From the NCBI GenBank assembly GCA_039881145.1, contig JAYKKI010000004.1:48663001-48727000 (forward strand): DNA of 64,000 bases. Reading direction: 5' to 3'. This DNA comes from Druceiella hillmani. Taxonomy: Eukaryota; Arthropoda; Insecta; Lepidoptera; Hepialidae. The notes under the pieces were generated by a model, which worked only from the letters and a program-made list of their open reading frames with translations, did not search any database and was not told where the DNA came from. Shown piece after piece: positions 40,266 through 51,403 of this stretch (its first letter is position 1; each line of letters starts with the position of its first letter). A program made the translations under genes and the position numbers.

Positions 40266-40868
40266 ACGAACAAAATAAAATTGTAATTTCTTTATTTTAT
40301 ATATTGAGGTAATTAATCTATATGTTCCTTTAAAATTTCTTTAAGATCGGACTTAAAGACTCATGACGTGATGCCTGTCATTTGGGGACAAACAGTCTAT
40401 TTAGAGAGAACAGTCATAACGATATTATGAAAGGTTCCGTTTTCGACACTTAGCTACGGAGCTCTAAAAAGACTTTCCATCGAATAATTAATGGAATGAA
40501 CTAACTAATAATATGAAGTTTGCAAGAAATTCACTCAAAACAATATAGTGTAGATACGGTCTATATTCAGCCAAAGGCATCCTGCTTTCCTCGCTTGGTA
40601 GTAATTTCCCTAAAGTAACTTTGTTTTCCCTCACAACTTTGTGCTGGCACATCGCTCTTTCAATCGAAACCGTTTAGTTTACAATAATGTTGAATGGTGT
40701 GTTGAAAGTTAATAATGAACCTATTGAAGTATTCGCAATCAATGACATTATTAACACGTTGCCATTGTTCAGAATTGTATCCATGTTCTGTAGGTAGAGT
40801 TTTAAAAATACGGACACATTTGAACATTTACCGTGATCTGGTGGCTACTTACAAATGCGATGCTAAAA

Positions 40869-40879
40869 AAATATATATA

Positions 40880-40930
<51 letters not shown>
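40869..40930. repeat. (AT)n microsatellite
   Basis: Alternating AT with one GTAC interruption. Confidence 0.97.
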
Positions 40931-40934
<4 letters not shown>

Positions 40935-41069
40935 GTAGCCTGTACGAGTTGTATTTTTCTATACAGCACTTCACAGGATTAATTCCTTCCTCATAATTTT
41001 GATTTTTGGTGAATGTTTTTACATTTAACCCAACCGTTTCCAAGATTCCAAAATTTTAAAAATCATTTT

Positions 41070-41577
41070 TAAGGTTTTATACCTCAAAGGGAAAAAGTGA
41101 ACCCTTATAGGATCACTTCATTGTCTGTCTGTCTGTCTGTCAAGACACTTTTTGTCAAGAACGCGTACAGGTATCAAGTTGAAATTAATATCAAATATTT
41201 AGGTCTACGATCCTGAAGAGCTGTAAGAAGTCAAGTTTCTAAGTCAAAGCAATCAAAAGAAAAACCAAAAAATACGACCATTTATGCTGTATATTTTGAC
41301 ACTCGCAAATAAATAAAAAAGAAGCAAGGTCTCGCCGCACAAGCAAAGTAAAAAATCCGAAAATCGTTAATTTGTAATTACATCACATAAAAAAATATTT
41401 TTTTAAATATGGGACTATAAAATTTATAATAGCCAATATATTTTTGTTCTAAAAATTAAAATATTGAAAATGGTTTAATAGGAATATTATGTATTATTAA
41501 ATTATTATAAATGCCTAAATATATATGGAACCATCGTAGTGCGAGTTCCACTCGTATTTCACAGATTTTTATTTGTC
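41070..41577 (-). mobile_element. Dispersed (GTCT)n family, fullest inverted-orientation copy
   Basis: The copy starts with a TTTTATACCTCAAAGGG-like segment, then (GTCT)4 near 41122-41140 and TCAAGACAC. It ends in GGAACCATCGTAGTGCGAG followed by a matching inverted motif CACTCG near 41540-41555. I remember this general layout from repeats common in insects; the family name is not verified. Confidence 0.6.
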
Positions 41578-42398
41578 ATAAAATGACTTCAATTACACAA
41601 AATGAAACTTCAGAAACTATCGGAAAACCTTTTTCCGAAATTAAACGTTACAAATAAAATCAGCTTTCATTTCAAAGTGAACAGATCAGTTGACGTTTCT
41701 TCCATAATTTTCCTTAAGGTTTGATTCGTCACTTCATTTCGATAAGAAAAACTAACTAAAAACAAAGTATATTAAAAATTGTTTAAGTACTGTCCATTTT
41801 TTTTTTCGTTTTATTATTCAGGATAATAGACCGAATCCTCTGTGAAAAATACAGCTTCTGCCTATATGGTACCCCTATGATATAGTTATCGATCATTATG
41901 TACATAATTTTTAAGCAGAATATTTAAAATATTAAATTTATTTTTAAGTAATTAAGAAAAATAAAAGAAAAGATATTTAGGTTAGGCTAAATACAGATAG
42001 TACACCAAACAACGCCTTAGATCGCGAAGTATTGTTTCAAGTCTAAATCATCAATTCTTCAATATCCCTTTAAATGTAAGAAACTACCCAAATGTATATC
42101 GAAACGAGCGCCAAGAAGGTTCCCAAAGTTCTCTTGAAATAGGCTATTTGACGACATCGAAAATATACCACAATTCAGGATCATCCTATTAGATTATAAC
42201 GTAAATAAGCAGAAAAAACGTAAATAAATCACAATATTTTTTAAATTCAACCAGCATCGCAAACGCCCTGTTATTCGTTAAAAGTCAGATGACCTCAAAG
42301 GTGAGTAAAACGCATTCAAACCAAAATTGAATGTTCTTATTCTTCTGGTTTATAGGCATTGTTATCGATAATAATATTTAAAACATAAATATCACTTA
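41578..42398. other. Intronic non-coding stretch
   Basis: AT-rich; no domain, repeat or hairpin recognised. Confidence 0.4.
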
Positions 42399-42590
42399 CA
42401 TTGAAATGATCTTCACACATAAAAACATTTGAGTGAGCTATAATGCTGTTTGGATCTCTTCGGGCTAAGTGCAGCCAGTTTGTTCGTTTTTTAAAATTTG
42501 TTGGTACTGAAACGAACACTTCGTTCTTTTTATAGACGTATTTGTACATTGTGTCACTATACACCATTTGTACACTATTTTGTTATGAAA
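42399..42590 (-). pseudogene. THAP-type zinc-finger domain remnant (frameshifted)
   Basis: On the minus strand the order is KWCIVTQCTNTSIK (the C-x4-C half of a THAP finger), then VFVSVPTN, TNWLHLARRDPN and MCEDHFN (the C-x2-H half). This matches THAP domains found in insect host genes and in P-element-like transposons. The first cysteine pair is in one frame and the rest in another; the break is near 42515-42525 and fits a single-base deletion. Directly after the CEDHFN codons is GTAAGT (42398-42393), which looks like a retained splice donor, so this was probably one exon of a spliced gene or transposon. It lies in the intron of the esterase gene on the same strand. It is probably dead. Confidence 0.65.
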
Positions 42591-42969
42591 ATAAATAATA
42601 ATCCCCTGCAGCGAGCAGGACTGTTTATGTTACATTGCGTGTGACGTCACGCTAGCCGCTATTACAGAAATTGCGTTTTTAGCACGAGTTCGAAAATTCA
42701 AAGTTTAAAAGAGATTTATTTAACAAATATGGCATATATCCAGGAAATATAAATGTAGTGTGCTTATAATGCAAAATAGAACAATTTAAAACAATTTAAA
42801 TACTCGAGTCAAATAGCCTATTGTTGGTACAAATTAAATGTCATTTATTTTAAAATATATTTTCAATCGTACTTCAATGAGACGCTTGACATAAAAATTC
42901 CGCACCACTTTAAATTTTGTGAGACTCCTTATATTAAGAAAACCTGTGAAATATGAGTAGAACTATCAT

Positions 42970-43865
42970 TAACAGGTTTCCGTATACCTTTAAGCAGTTA
43001 TAAATAATAACATACTGATACTTCATATTTATATAAAACTATTTAAATATATTAATTTTTCACACCGTAAATATGTTGCCTACTATATTTTTTACAGGCG
43101 TAAAAACATGATCAAAAAACCGATAAGAAATAATATTATATTTAATATATAATATTTCTCATCGTGTAAATATATAAATGTATTTTCTAGTATATCTTGC
43201 ATAGACATTATAAATATTGTATAGACATTATAAATATTACATAGACATTATAAATATTGCATAGACATTATAAATATTGCACAGACATTATAAATAAAGT
43301 TATTTTTACAGTTGATTTGAGACACTTGTATTGAACGACTCAACTAAACGTCTATAATTGGGCGACTATTACTCGTAAACTAGTAGAGCCTACTTAACTG
43401 CAATTATTTTCCTTTTAATTTCGTCATATATACTACTATTGAGTGTACTTTCAGATATTCAAAAATAGCGGTTTAGCTGGTGGAAAGTGAGACCACGTAC
43501 CTCTAACAAAAATACTTGAAAGTTAATAATTCGGTAACGGACCCCTGTATCGAAAAAGTGTTCATGTCATAACCCAATATTTTTGAAAGATACTCTGAAC
43601 AATTCCGTATACAAAAAGAACACTCCCATTTTACATGAAATAGTACTAACTTTACATGTAAAGGAAGAGCAATTTTTTCCCAATGAGACTTATTTTTTAA
43701 TATTTTATTTCATAACTTTGTAAGCTTTATAAATACCTATAGCCATGCTAAATTGCAGCTTTATAGTCTGCGTGTAAAATGGCATTGACGTACAAACGAA
43801 CAGAGGTGAGGAGCTAAATTATACGGATTCCCAATTTGCTACGGAACTCTGAAAAGTTTAATATT
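42970..43865 (+). mobile_element. Dispersed family copy with a 20-bp tandem array inside
   Basis: It starts ATTAACAGGTTTCCGTATAC and ends CTACGGAACTCTGAAAAG. It includes CACCGTAAATATGTTGCC and ACAGGCGTAAAAACATGA, the family's internal modules, followed by a TAGACATTATAAATATTGCA array. Confidence 0.6.
43195..43305 (+). repeat. 20-bp tandem repeat, five copies
   Basis: The unit is ATAGACATTATAAATATTGC with small changes. It lies at the same internal position in the dispersed family where other copies carry (AT)n or other arrays. Confidence 0.85.
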
Positions 43866-44359
43866 TTGCTACCTATTATAAGAAATTCCCATCTTAAAAA
43901 AATCGAAGGCTGAAAAAGCGACAAACGAGCGAGTGGTTATGACAAAATTATAACTCTAAAAATCGTCCACGTCGGAAATTCATATTAATATATTTCGTTA
44001 AGAATTCGTATCGTATAAAAAAATTTAAAAAATTCGAATCATATAAGATATTCGCAACACGTATCAGGAATTTCAGATGCCTGAATACTAAGATTATCAG
44101 GGTAGACACGGTACGAAATAGATTTTCAGACTAAAATTTTGTCGGTATAATAATTCAAGCAAGTGCTTAGTCATTGAAGTGGTATTGAAAATTAGACTGA
44201 TCTTATATTAGGACTATTAAATATCCAAAAGAGCAGAGTTAACGTACAGAAGTGACTAAATGGACCTACCTACAAATATAATATTTCATCCACGCCCGTT
44301 TACTCAACAAAAGAACTGCCAAAAGCATTTACAGAGAGATCAACCCAGCGTATACTCAC

Positions 44360-45699
44360 CCATACTTAGCGAAGTTGCTCCACAATCTGTTAATCTTCCT
44401 GATGAAAGACCTATCGCTCTCGGCTTTGTCGTCTCTATACAGCCTCTCGAAGGGGGCGCATTTGAAAAGGTAACAAATTTCATCGCCATTTGAGGCACCT
44501 TTTATGGACCGGGGCTCGTCTAGGGCCGCTCTTTTGAACACGTTACAATTACCGTCATAGGAAAATCGATAGAGGAATATGGGTGCCCACGCAACCTTCA
44601 TATGTTCTCGCACCGTTCTGTAGAGAGGGTACACTGTCAAGTCGGAAACGTAGTTAATATAAGCGTCCATGTTATCCTTCGAGATCGTCGAATTGAGGAA
44701 AAAGTATTTCCTTATTTCTCTCGCTATATCGATGTACTTCCTTGAATAATAAGCGTGCCTTTTCCCCCTAAACGGCACCAGATACTCGAAATTGAAATTG
44801 ATATAATTTAATAAAGAGGGTTTGTTTATAATGGCGGCCAAGTTGGCGATGCTCTCTTTACTGTTGTAACCAATCATGATAGGAATATTGATGGAGTGGA
44901 TTTCTGTGAATTTGTAAATTCTCTCGGGCGTGTCCATCATAAAACCGTTGTTTCTATCTGCGTCTATCGAGGGACCAAAAGCGCTTATTGGACGCTGTTT
45001 ATCTCGCATTTCGGTACCGTCGTATAAATCTAACGAAAGCAGTACAATTCTTCTAGCCCTCGCTGTCTGAAAGAGCTTAAAGCTAGCCGGTACTCCGGGA
45101 GTTTTGGTGCTCAGGCGCTTGAGTAATCTTTCGGCTGATTCTTTTGAGTTTTTTTTAAATATATCCGGTGTAAATGCACTACCGCTTTGTATTATAGCTT
45201 TAGCAAATAATCCTTTAGCTAGAGGAGATATGAGCATGAGTGAAACTAAGGTAGCTCCAGTGTCAGATCCGAAAACAGTCACTGAATTTGGATTTCCCGC
45301 GAAACTTCTGATATTATCTTGGATCCAACTCAAAGCCATTATGATATCTTTGACTCCCATATTGCCAGATGCGCTGCTGTTTCCAACATTCAAGAAACCT
45401 AAAGCTCCTAGTCTATAATTAAGAGTAACAACTATTAAGTGGTTTTCGATCAGGAAATCTGGTCCGTGTAAGTGACCAACGCTGCATGAAAATCCATAGC
45501 CGTGGATCCAGACCAGAACGTCTAGTTCAGGATTTTTGGTGGCATCATACATCAGGTAAGGAGTATAGACGTTCAAATAGAGGCAGTCTTCACGACCGCG
45601 GACTTGGGTTCGGTCAACTAGATCAGGTTGGGGACAAACCTCTGTATACTTCTTAGTTGCGTCGAATGTCGAATTCCATTTTGGTTTATAGACTGGAGG
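44360..45699 (-). CDS. Carboxylesterase/cholinesterase-family protein, large central exon (non-catalytic)
   Basis: This exon encodes about 446 residues of an alpha/beta-hydrolase of the type-B carboxylesterase family. Its start is set by an acceptor (pyrimidine-rich tract then AG at 45701-45700), after which translation reads through without a stop. The conserved disulphide region (CPQ, then EDCLYLN) comes first, then the oxyanion-hole region as HGYGF, NYRLGALGFL, the nucleophile elbow, QSGSA and the C-terminal LWSNFAKYG. The elbow reads GSDTG where active enzymes have GESAG, so the serine is Asp (codon 45264-45262). The acidic residue is kept (NSKES), but the catalytic His is Asn (GASNGDE where active members have GxxHGDE). 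The exon ends at 44360 before a GTGAGT donor; the in-frame TGA at 44356 is intronic. Typical members are about 540-560 residues, so some 50-80 N-terminal residues, including any signal peptide, are missing. It may be a cholinesterase-like adhesion or binding protein; the subfamily is not resolved. Confidence 0.92.
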
Positions 45700-45857
45700 C
45701 TGGAATAAAATAAAAATATGTTATAGATTTTAGTTCCCATATTTAATACGTTAATTTAAAACTAGCGTCCGAGGTTTTCTCAGGTTTTTTCAAACTGATA
45801 CTTTCTAAAAAGAAAACAGTGTATATATAGATGTAAGTATGGCAGTTTATGCGTAAC

Positions 45858-46150
45858 GACTATACGAAATGACTACACACAAAATGACTACACACAATAT
45901 GACTATACACAAAATGACTATACACAAAATGACTATACACAAAATGACTACACACAAAATGTCTATACACAAAATGACTATACACAAAATGACTATACAC
46001 AAAATGACTATACACAAAATGACTACACACAAAATGACTACACACAAAATGACTACACACAAAATGACTACACACAAAATGACTACACACAAAATGACTA
46101 CACACAAAATGACTACACACAAAATGACTATACACAAAATGAGTATTCGC
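45858..46150 (+). repeat. 15-bp minisatellite, about 19 copies
   Basis: The unit ACTATACACAAAATG alternates with ACTACACACAAAATG. As 15 is a multiple of three, all frames without a stop in the unit stay open: MTTHK repeats on the plus strand, and Cys/Val/Ile- or Ser/His/Phe-rich repeats on the minus strand. It lies about 160 bp upstream of the esterase exon's acceptor. Confidence 0.97.
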
Positions 46151-47715
46151 AAAATTACTGTACTAATGTTTCAATACATACATATGCCCAGGCGTCTGAA
46201 AAATGTTAAACCTGAAGGAATTATATTCATGTACCATATTCAAGCATTTCCCGCATGGAATAAAATTCAAATTATATACTCATTACGACACAAAGCACTC
46301 ACGAATGCTTGCAATTTACGCACTAATTTTATTTACAACATGTCACATCAGATATTTCAAACATACCTTACTTTCCTGAAATCGTATGTAATTTCACTTT
46401 GTGTAGATATTTAAATAGGTAATTAATTGGCCATTATCTTTTAAATCCCATTTGGATTTTAATAAAAAATACTGAAAGCGTAAAGACAAATTAAGATTAC
46501 ACAAAAATAAAAATATATGTACATCATTACATATATATAATTATGCTTTTAGATCGCAAAATGTAATTACTTTAAGTACTTCTTCCAATAATTTATACAA
46601 TTAACTTTTCCCAATATTCCATCACGAAACGGAAAATGCTGATGAAACCAATCAACCATAATTGAATGCGTGCTCAAAATAACAAGAGGCTTCTGTATTG
46701 GCATTTAATTTCATCTTTTATGATATTACAGACAACTTTGATTCATAAACTTTTATATTAAATATTGTTATACAATTTGGCGTAATGAATGTAGATATTA
46801 TGTTAAACGCAATCACAGCTAGAATTCATTAAAAGCTGCTCACCGCTAGATTTCAGTTAATATATTAATAATTAAGAGTATAATGGCTGGTTTTAACCAT
46901 TTTCGGGCTTCTTTACAACTTCCAGACTAATATTACAGATAAGAAAACCAGATTTTTAGTCGTCATATTTGTTAACTTTACCACTACTAATCTATGAAAT
47001 ATATTTTAATGAAATTTTGCAGAGGTAAGTTGAAACCTGAAAAAAATATGTTACTTTATCAGAAATTTAACATGGCCAAGATTTCAAAATGTCGAATTGC
47101 TTTTTTTCGGGTATGATTCCATCATACCAATGATGATCATCTCCGCTATTCTCCGCCCTCCAACTATTCTCTGTTTCATTTGCTATCTAATTATTTACTT
47201 GATAAAAAGTTAGAGATGCCGTCTTAAGGTTGAACCAATTTTTTCAGACAAAAACCGAAAGAATTCTATAAGGAAGGGAATTGAATTTCGATTATTTCAA
47301 TAACAATAAACGTACATTGCTGAAATTCTCAGCAGTTTCTGATCAAAAACCACTTCACAAATTTCAAACGAATAAATAATTGATCCGATCTGAAAACCTA
47401 TCACTTTTAAATGTTAAAACTATGGTAGAAAGAATGAAAGTTTACTCAGTAGTAGTAAATTTCATAAGCGCAACGTCTCTCAGAATGGCAAAGTCGAGTC
47501 GTAAAGAATGGAAACCTAGCGTACCCAAGCTACACATATCGGAGGAACGTCTTTCGCACACGTTCAATCATCAAGCTTTTCTTGGCTTTGTATGAGCCCC
47601 AAGTAATGGAACTTGATTCTAATTGATTTGTATTAATAAAGGGTATGTGGCAAGCGAATTGATGACACGGATTGAAAATCCGTTGAATTATGCAACACGG
47701 ATCTAGGTTTTCGTG
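46151..47715. other. Non-coding stretch upstream of the esterase exon
   Basis: I looked on the minus strand for the missing N-terminal exon (the GIPYA-type motif) and did not see one. A 71-codon plus-strand frame at 47380-47595 has no domain. Confidence 0.4.
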
Positions 47716-47848
<133 letters not shown>

Positions 47849-50000
47849 ATTGAATTAAAGCGTAGAGCATCACTACTTCAAATTAAAATTGAGTCAACAG
47901 TTAATACTAACGTACACCGACACAAAATCTTTCATCAAATTATGTTTAACTGATTAAAAAACATTTAGTTATGTTATGTTTATACTAAAGTGCAATTATG
48001 AGCCTAATAGTTATACTATTAATATAGGATTACATAAAAATAATTGTAAATTAAAAACAAAATTAAAAATTCGGTATTGTCTCTCCATACATAAAGAAAA
48101 TACAAGCGGAAATAAAAACGTGCACAACTTCATATTTTGGACTTAAAATGATTCAAAAAAGTACCCAATACCCTAATCAAAATATATAAGGGTTAAAAGA
48201 GACCAAAAATGCAATACGAGACACTTGTGACCATTGCACGGTCTCCACAAGAGCAGGTGATTTTACGCTAAACTCAAATGATGAAGCAACAAAATCTGTC
48301 ATATAAAATATGTTTTATTTCTCGCAAGTCTATACTCAGTAAAAAAATATTAAATAATAACCAAACATCATTTTAAATAATACTCTGATCCTAAGCACGT
48401 TTTCACACATAAACTCTTTCAAACCATTTCATAATAAAATGCCTTATAACTTTGAAATATTATTAATCGTATTGTCCTAGAAAAAAATGTTGGCTGGACT
48501 ATCAACTTATTTAAGTTTTTCAGTAACATTTTTAGACTCTTCTTTTACAATGTTTCACTTATTTATTTGTCAATTAAGTGTTTTTGAGAATTATTACTGC
48601 ACTCAAAAAAAATGGCTTCTGAATTCTTTCTGTGCATTTCGGAGAAAAAGTCCAAAATAAATAAACTCAAAATACTTTTCATTACTGAAACTAAGAGCGT
48701 CTAGCTAATCGTACAGATAAAGCCGATTTAATATTATACATATTGTGATAATTTCAAATTTCCGTTTCGATGACTCCCGCAAACGGGACAATGGCTTCTA
48801 AATGGATTAGAGCTAAACTCAATAAAAGTTGAATGAAACTGCGAGCTCTACGTGAAAGAATGGAGCACTGCGATGGGTTTAGGTGGAAAGGGGTGGGGTG
48901 GTAAAAGGGGTGAAAAGAGAGGGGAAATTCCCGTGGTCGGAATAAATGTCGCTTGCGCGTGGCGTATTTTAAAGAAATGGGAGGTTTAACAATTGGCAAC
49001 AAGGAATTAGGTGAAGTAAAGGAAAGATAATTGTCTAATAGGAATTTAATTCTACGTATTGAAAACTAAGAGAATAATAACTTTCTATCTATTAAGTTAA
49101 GTCGTATTCTATAACGGCTAAATAAAGCTTATGGATTGAAGTGTGGATGCTTTCTAGCAAACGTCACTTGATAAATATTTTAAGTGTTGTTTTCAATGTT
49201 GAAATATTTATATATTGGTATAATGCACCTTACATGGAAAAACAATTTGTACTTTATTCCTGTAAGTGTTCTCGGGAAATAAATCCTCATACCTGCTACT
49301 ACTCCTATTTATGCTTTAAACGACTCACATCATTAATAACATACAATGTGTGAATGTGCATTTTTGTGCAGATGATTCACATACTTCTATTCTGAAAGAG
49401 AAAACATGGTGAAAGATAATATAAATGGTTTGGGAATAACCTATCAAAAATGCTTTACTCCTCCTTCATAAAACAATGTAATTTATAGCAATGGGGACAA
49501 AATATAAACCGCGAAGTGAGGAGACGTAAAACCCTCGGTAATTAATAAAACTAGGCCATAAGTTCAACAAGTACTCAATTTGGGTTTCATTATACACTTT
49601 CAATTAAGATTTAGTAAACATTTACTTGCTAATATAAAATCTGTTTTATGGACCTCGAATCTTTCCGTAGCTATTGTGGCTATCTCCCAATTCTAGCTCG
49701 AAATATTCTCGTCGTTTATTATTACTATACTTAATTACGGGGATACCGCGTATGACCTGCATCTGCTTCAAAGAACTGTGAATTTAGAGATTTCAAAATA
49801 AACTTGCCTTCTTTCTTCGGTCTGCCACGCCTTTTTCTCATCATAATCTATTTCAGTTACCAGTGAACACGTTGAATCTCCAATAACGTTTCCTCCCTCT
49901 ATTTATTTTCGGTACACGAATGCCAGCTTATCAGTATCAGCAATTCAATTAATCCAGCGATGATGGCCATCATATGACGAGAGATAGATACAGTGTATTG
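47849..50000. other. Non-coding stretch
   Basis: A GC-richer patch at 48760-48980 has an 82-codon minus-strand frame with no domain. Nothing else identified. Confidence 0.4.
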
Positions 50001-50765
50001 GTAACATCGACATATTTTAATTGTTACAATGTATCGGAGAAGTTTAAATTTCAGCGCTCAAAGGTATATTAGTTAAGTTTATATTATGGTTGGTTTACTG
50101 GTGACATCGAAGTATCTTAGTTTTTACAATGTATCGGAGAAGTTTAAATTTCAGCGCTCAAAGGTATATTAGTTAAGTTTATATTATGGTTGGTTTACTG
50201 GTGACATCGAAGTATCTTAGTTTTTACAATGTATCGGAGAAGTTTCAATTTCAGCCCTCAAATGTATATTAGTTAACTTTATATTTTGGTTGTGTTACTG
50301 GTAACATCGACATATCTTATTTTTTATAATGTATCGGAGAAGTTTCAATTTCAGCGCTCAAAGGTATATTAGTTAAGTTTATATTTTGGTTGTGTTACTG
50401 GTAACATCGACATATCTTATTTCTTGCAATGTATCGGAGAAGTTTTAATTTCAGCGCTCAAAGGTATATTAGTTAAGTTTATATTATGGTTGGTTTACTG
50501 GTAACACCGACATATCTTAGTTTTTATAATGTATCGGAGAAGTTTCAATTTCAGCGCTCAAATGTATATTAGTTAACTTTATATTTTGGTTGTGTTACTG
50601 GTAACATCGCCATATCTTATTTTTTAAAATGTATCGGAGAAGTTTCAATTTCAGCGCTCAAAGGTATATTAGTTAAGTTTATATTTTGGTCGTGTTACTG
50701 GTAACATCGACATATCTTAGTTTTTACAATATATCGGCGAATTTTCAATTTTAGCGCAAAGATAT
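50001..50765 (+). repeat. Exactly 100-bp tandem array, 7.6 copies
   Basis: GTAACATCGACATATCTTAG recurs at 50001, 50101, 50201, 50301, 50401, 50501, 50601 and 50701 with no length change. The units also share GTATCGGAGAAGTTT and TTCAGCGCTCAAAGG. Confidence 0.97.
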
Positions 50766-50789
50766 ATTAAAACTAACCAAAAATTAAGT

Positions 50790-50871
50790 AAAGATATATT
50801 AAAACTAACCAAAATACAAACTTAATTTATATTAGTTAAGTTTGTATTTTGGTTAGTTTTAATATATCTTT
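50790..50871. repeat. Perfect 36-bp inverted repeat at the end of the 100-bp array
   Basis: The arms 50790-50825 and 50836-50871 are exact reverse complements with a 10-nt loop. The right arm (TTAAGTTTGTATTTTGGTTA) resembles part of the 100-bp unit, so one arm is an inverted partial unit. Confidence 0.93.
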
Positions 50872-51315
50872 ATTTTCAGCTGTTATTGACGACTTTGTAA
50901 GCATAAAAACTGATTGACTGAATTTATTATTTTATAGGTGGTAATTCAAAATCAAAATTAAAATTGCATAGTAACAATATAAAGAGAGAAGTTGCTTAAG
51001 CAAAGTAGCAATAGAGTTTATTAACGGAGCCAATTAACTAAGCTTTTTTGTTATTCATTGAAGGATAGTATTTTTTTTCAGGAAAGAAACCATATCTTTG
51101 ACCGTAATCCCCTTACATGTTAGTCTGTAATACATTCTATCAGTAAGGTTTGATTTATACTCATATTTATAATATTAGTAAGAATGCAATCTATCTTATG
51201 CGCGCAATTTATTTTCACTTATACACAATTTATGTAGGGATATGTATTTTTCCCAATATACAAATTTTTATCTATATGTGAATATACATATTGAATATAC
51301 ATGTGAATATACACC

Positions 51316-51403
51316 TATGTATATACATGTGTGTGCATGTGTACATACACACACACACGCGTGTGTGTGTGTGTGCGTATGTATATGCATACACGTATAT
51401 ATA
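51316..51403. repeat. 88-nt uninterrupted purine-pyrimidine alternation
   Basis: TATGTATATACATGTGTG, then (CA)n, CGCG, (TG)n and GCATACACGTATAT alternate without a break. The sequence is also roughly self-complementary around the CGCG. Confidence 0.9.

Larger units (their letters stand above)
39212..40490 (+). mobile_element. Dispersed family copy swollen by two minisatellites
   Basis: The start GTGAGAGTACAACTTACACT and GGGGTCCCATACACATTTAA match the family's palindromic end. The end CTACGGAGCTCTAAAAAGAC matches the other 3' ends. Between them are two different tandem arrays, listed separately. Confidence 0.55.
30869..44359 (-). other. Intron of about 13.5 kb in the esterase-family gene
   Basis: The intron lies between the GTGAGT donor at 44359 and the CAG acceptor at 30869. 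It interrupts the codon after its second base, inside the conserved KYGNPTP motif. It contains a mariner relic, a THAP relic, several copies of the dispersed family, minisatellites and six (AT)n tracts. No additional exon is needed, because the two exons join in phase in a conserved motif. Confidence 0.85.

Noticed and set aside
39929..40273. 114-codon minus-strand frame
   Set aside because: It is explained by a 23-bp minisatellite.
44356..44358. In-frame TGA as the stop codon of the esterase protein
   Set aside because: It falls inside GGTGAGTA, a good splice donor, and the family normally continues with NPTP. The continuation was found at 30868.
44360..45699. Assignment as a neuroligin
   Set aside because: Although non-catalytic, the elbow and histidine-region motifs do not match those I know from neuroligins, and no transmembrane segment follows the domain.
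45869..46414. 181-codon frame with MTTHK repeats and two long minus-strand frames
   Set aside because: All are produced by a 15-bp minisatellite.
49740..49760. Minus-strand Gly-Ile-Pro codons as the esterase's missing GIPYA exon
   Set aside because: The following codons do not continue the motif (Val-Ile-Lys instead of Tyr-Ala and PP), and no donor lies at the right distance.
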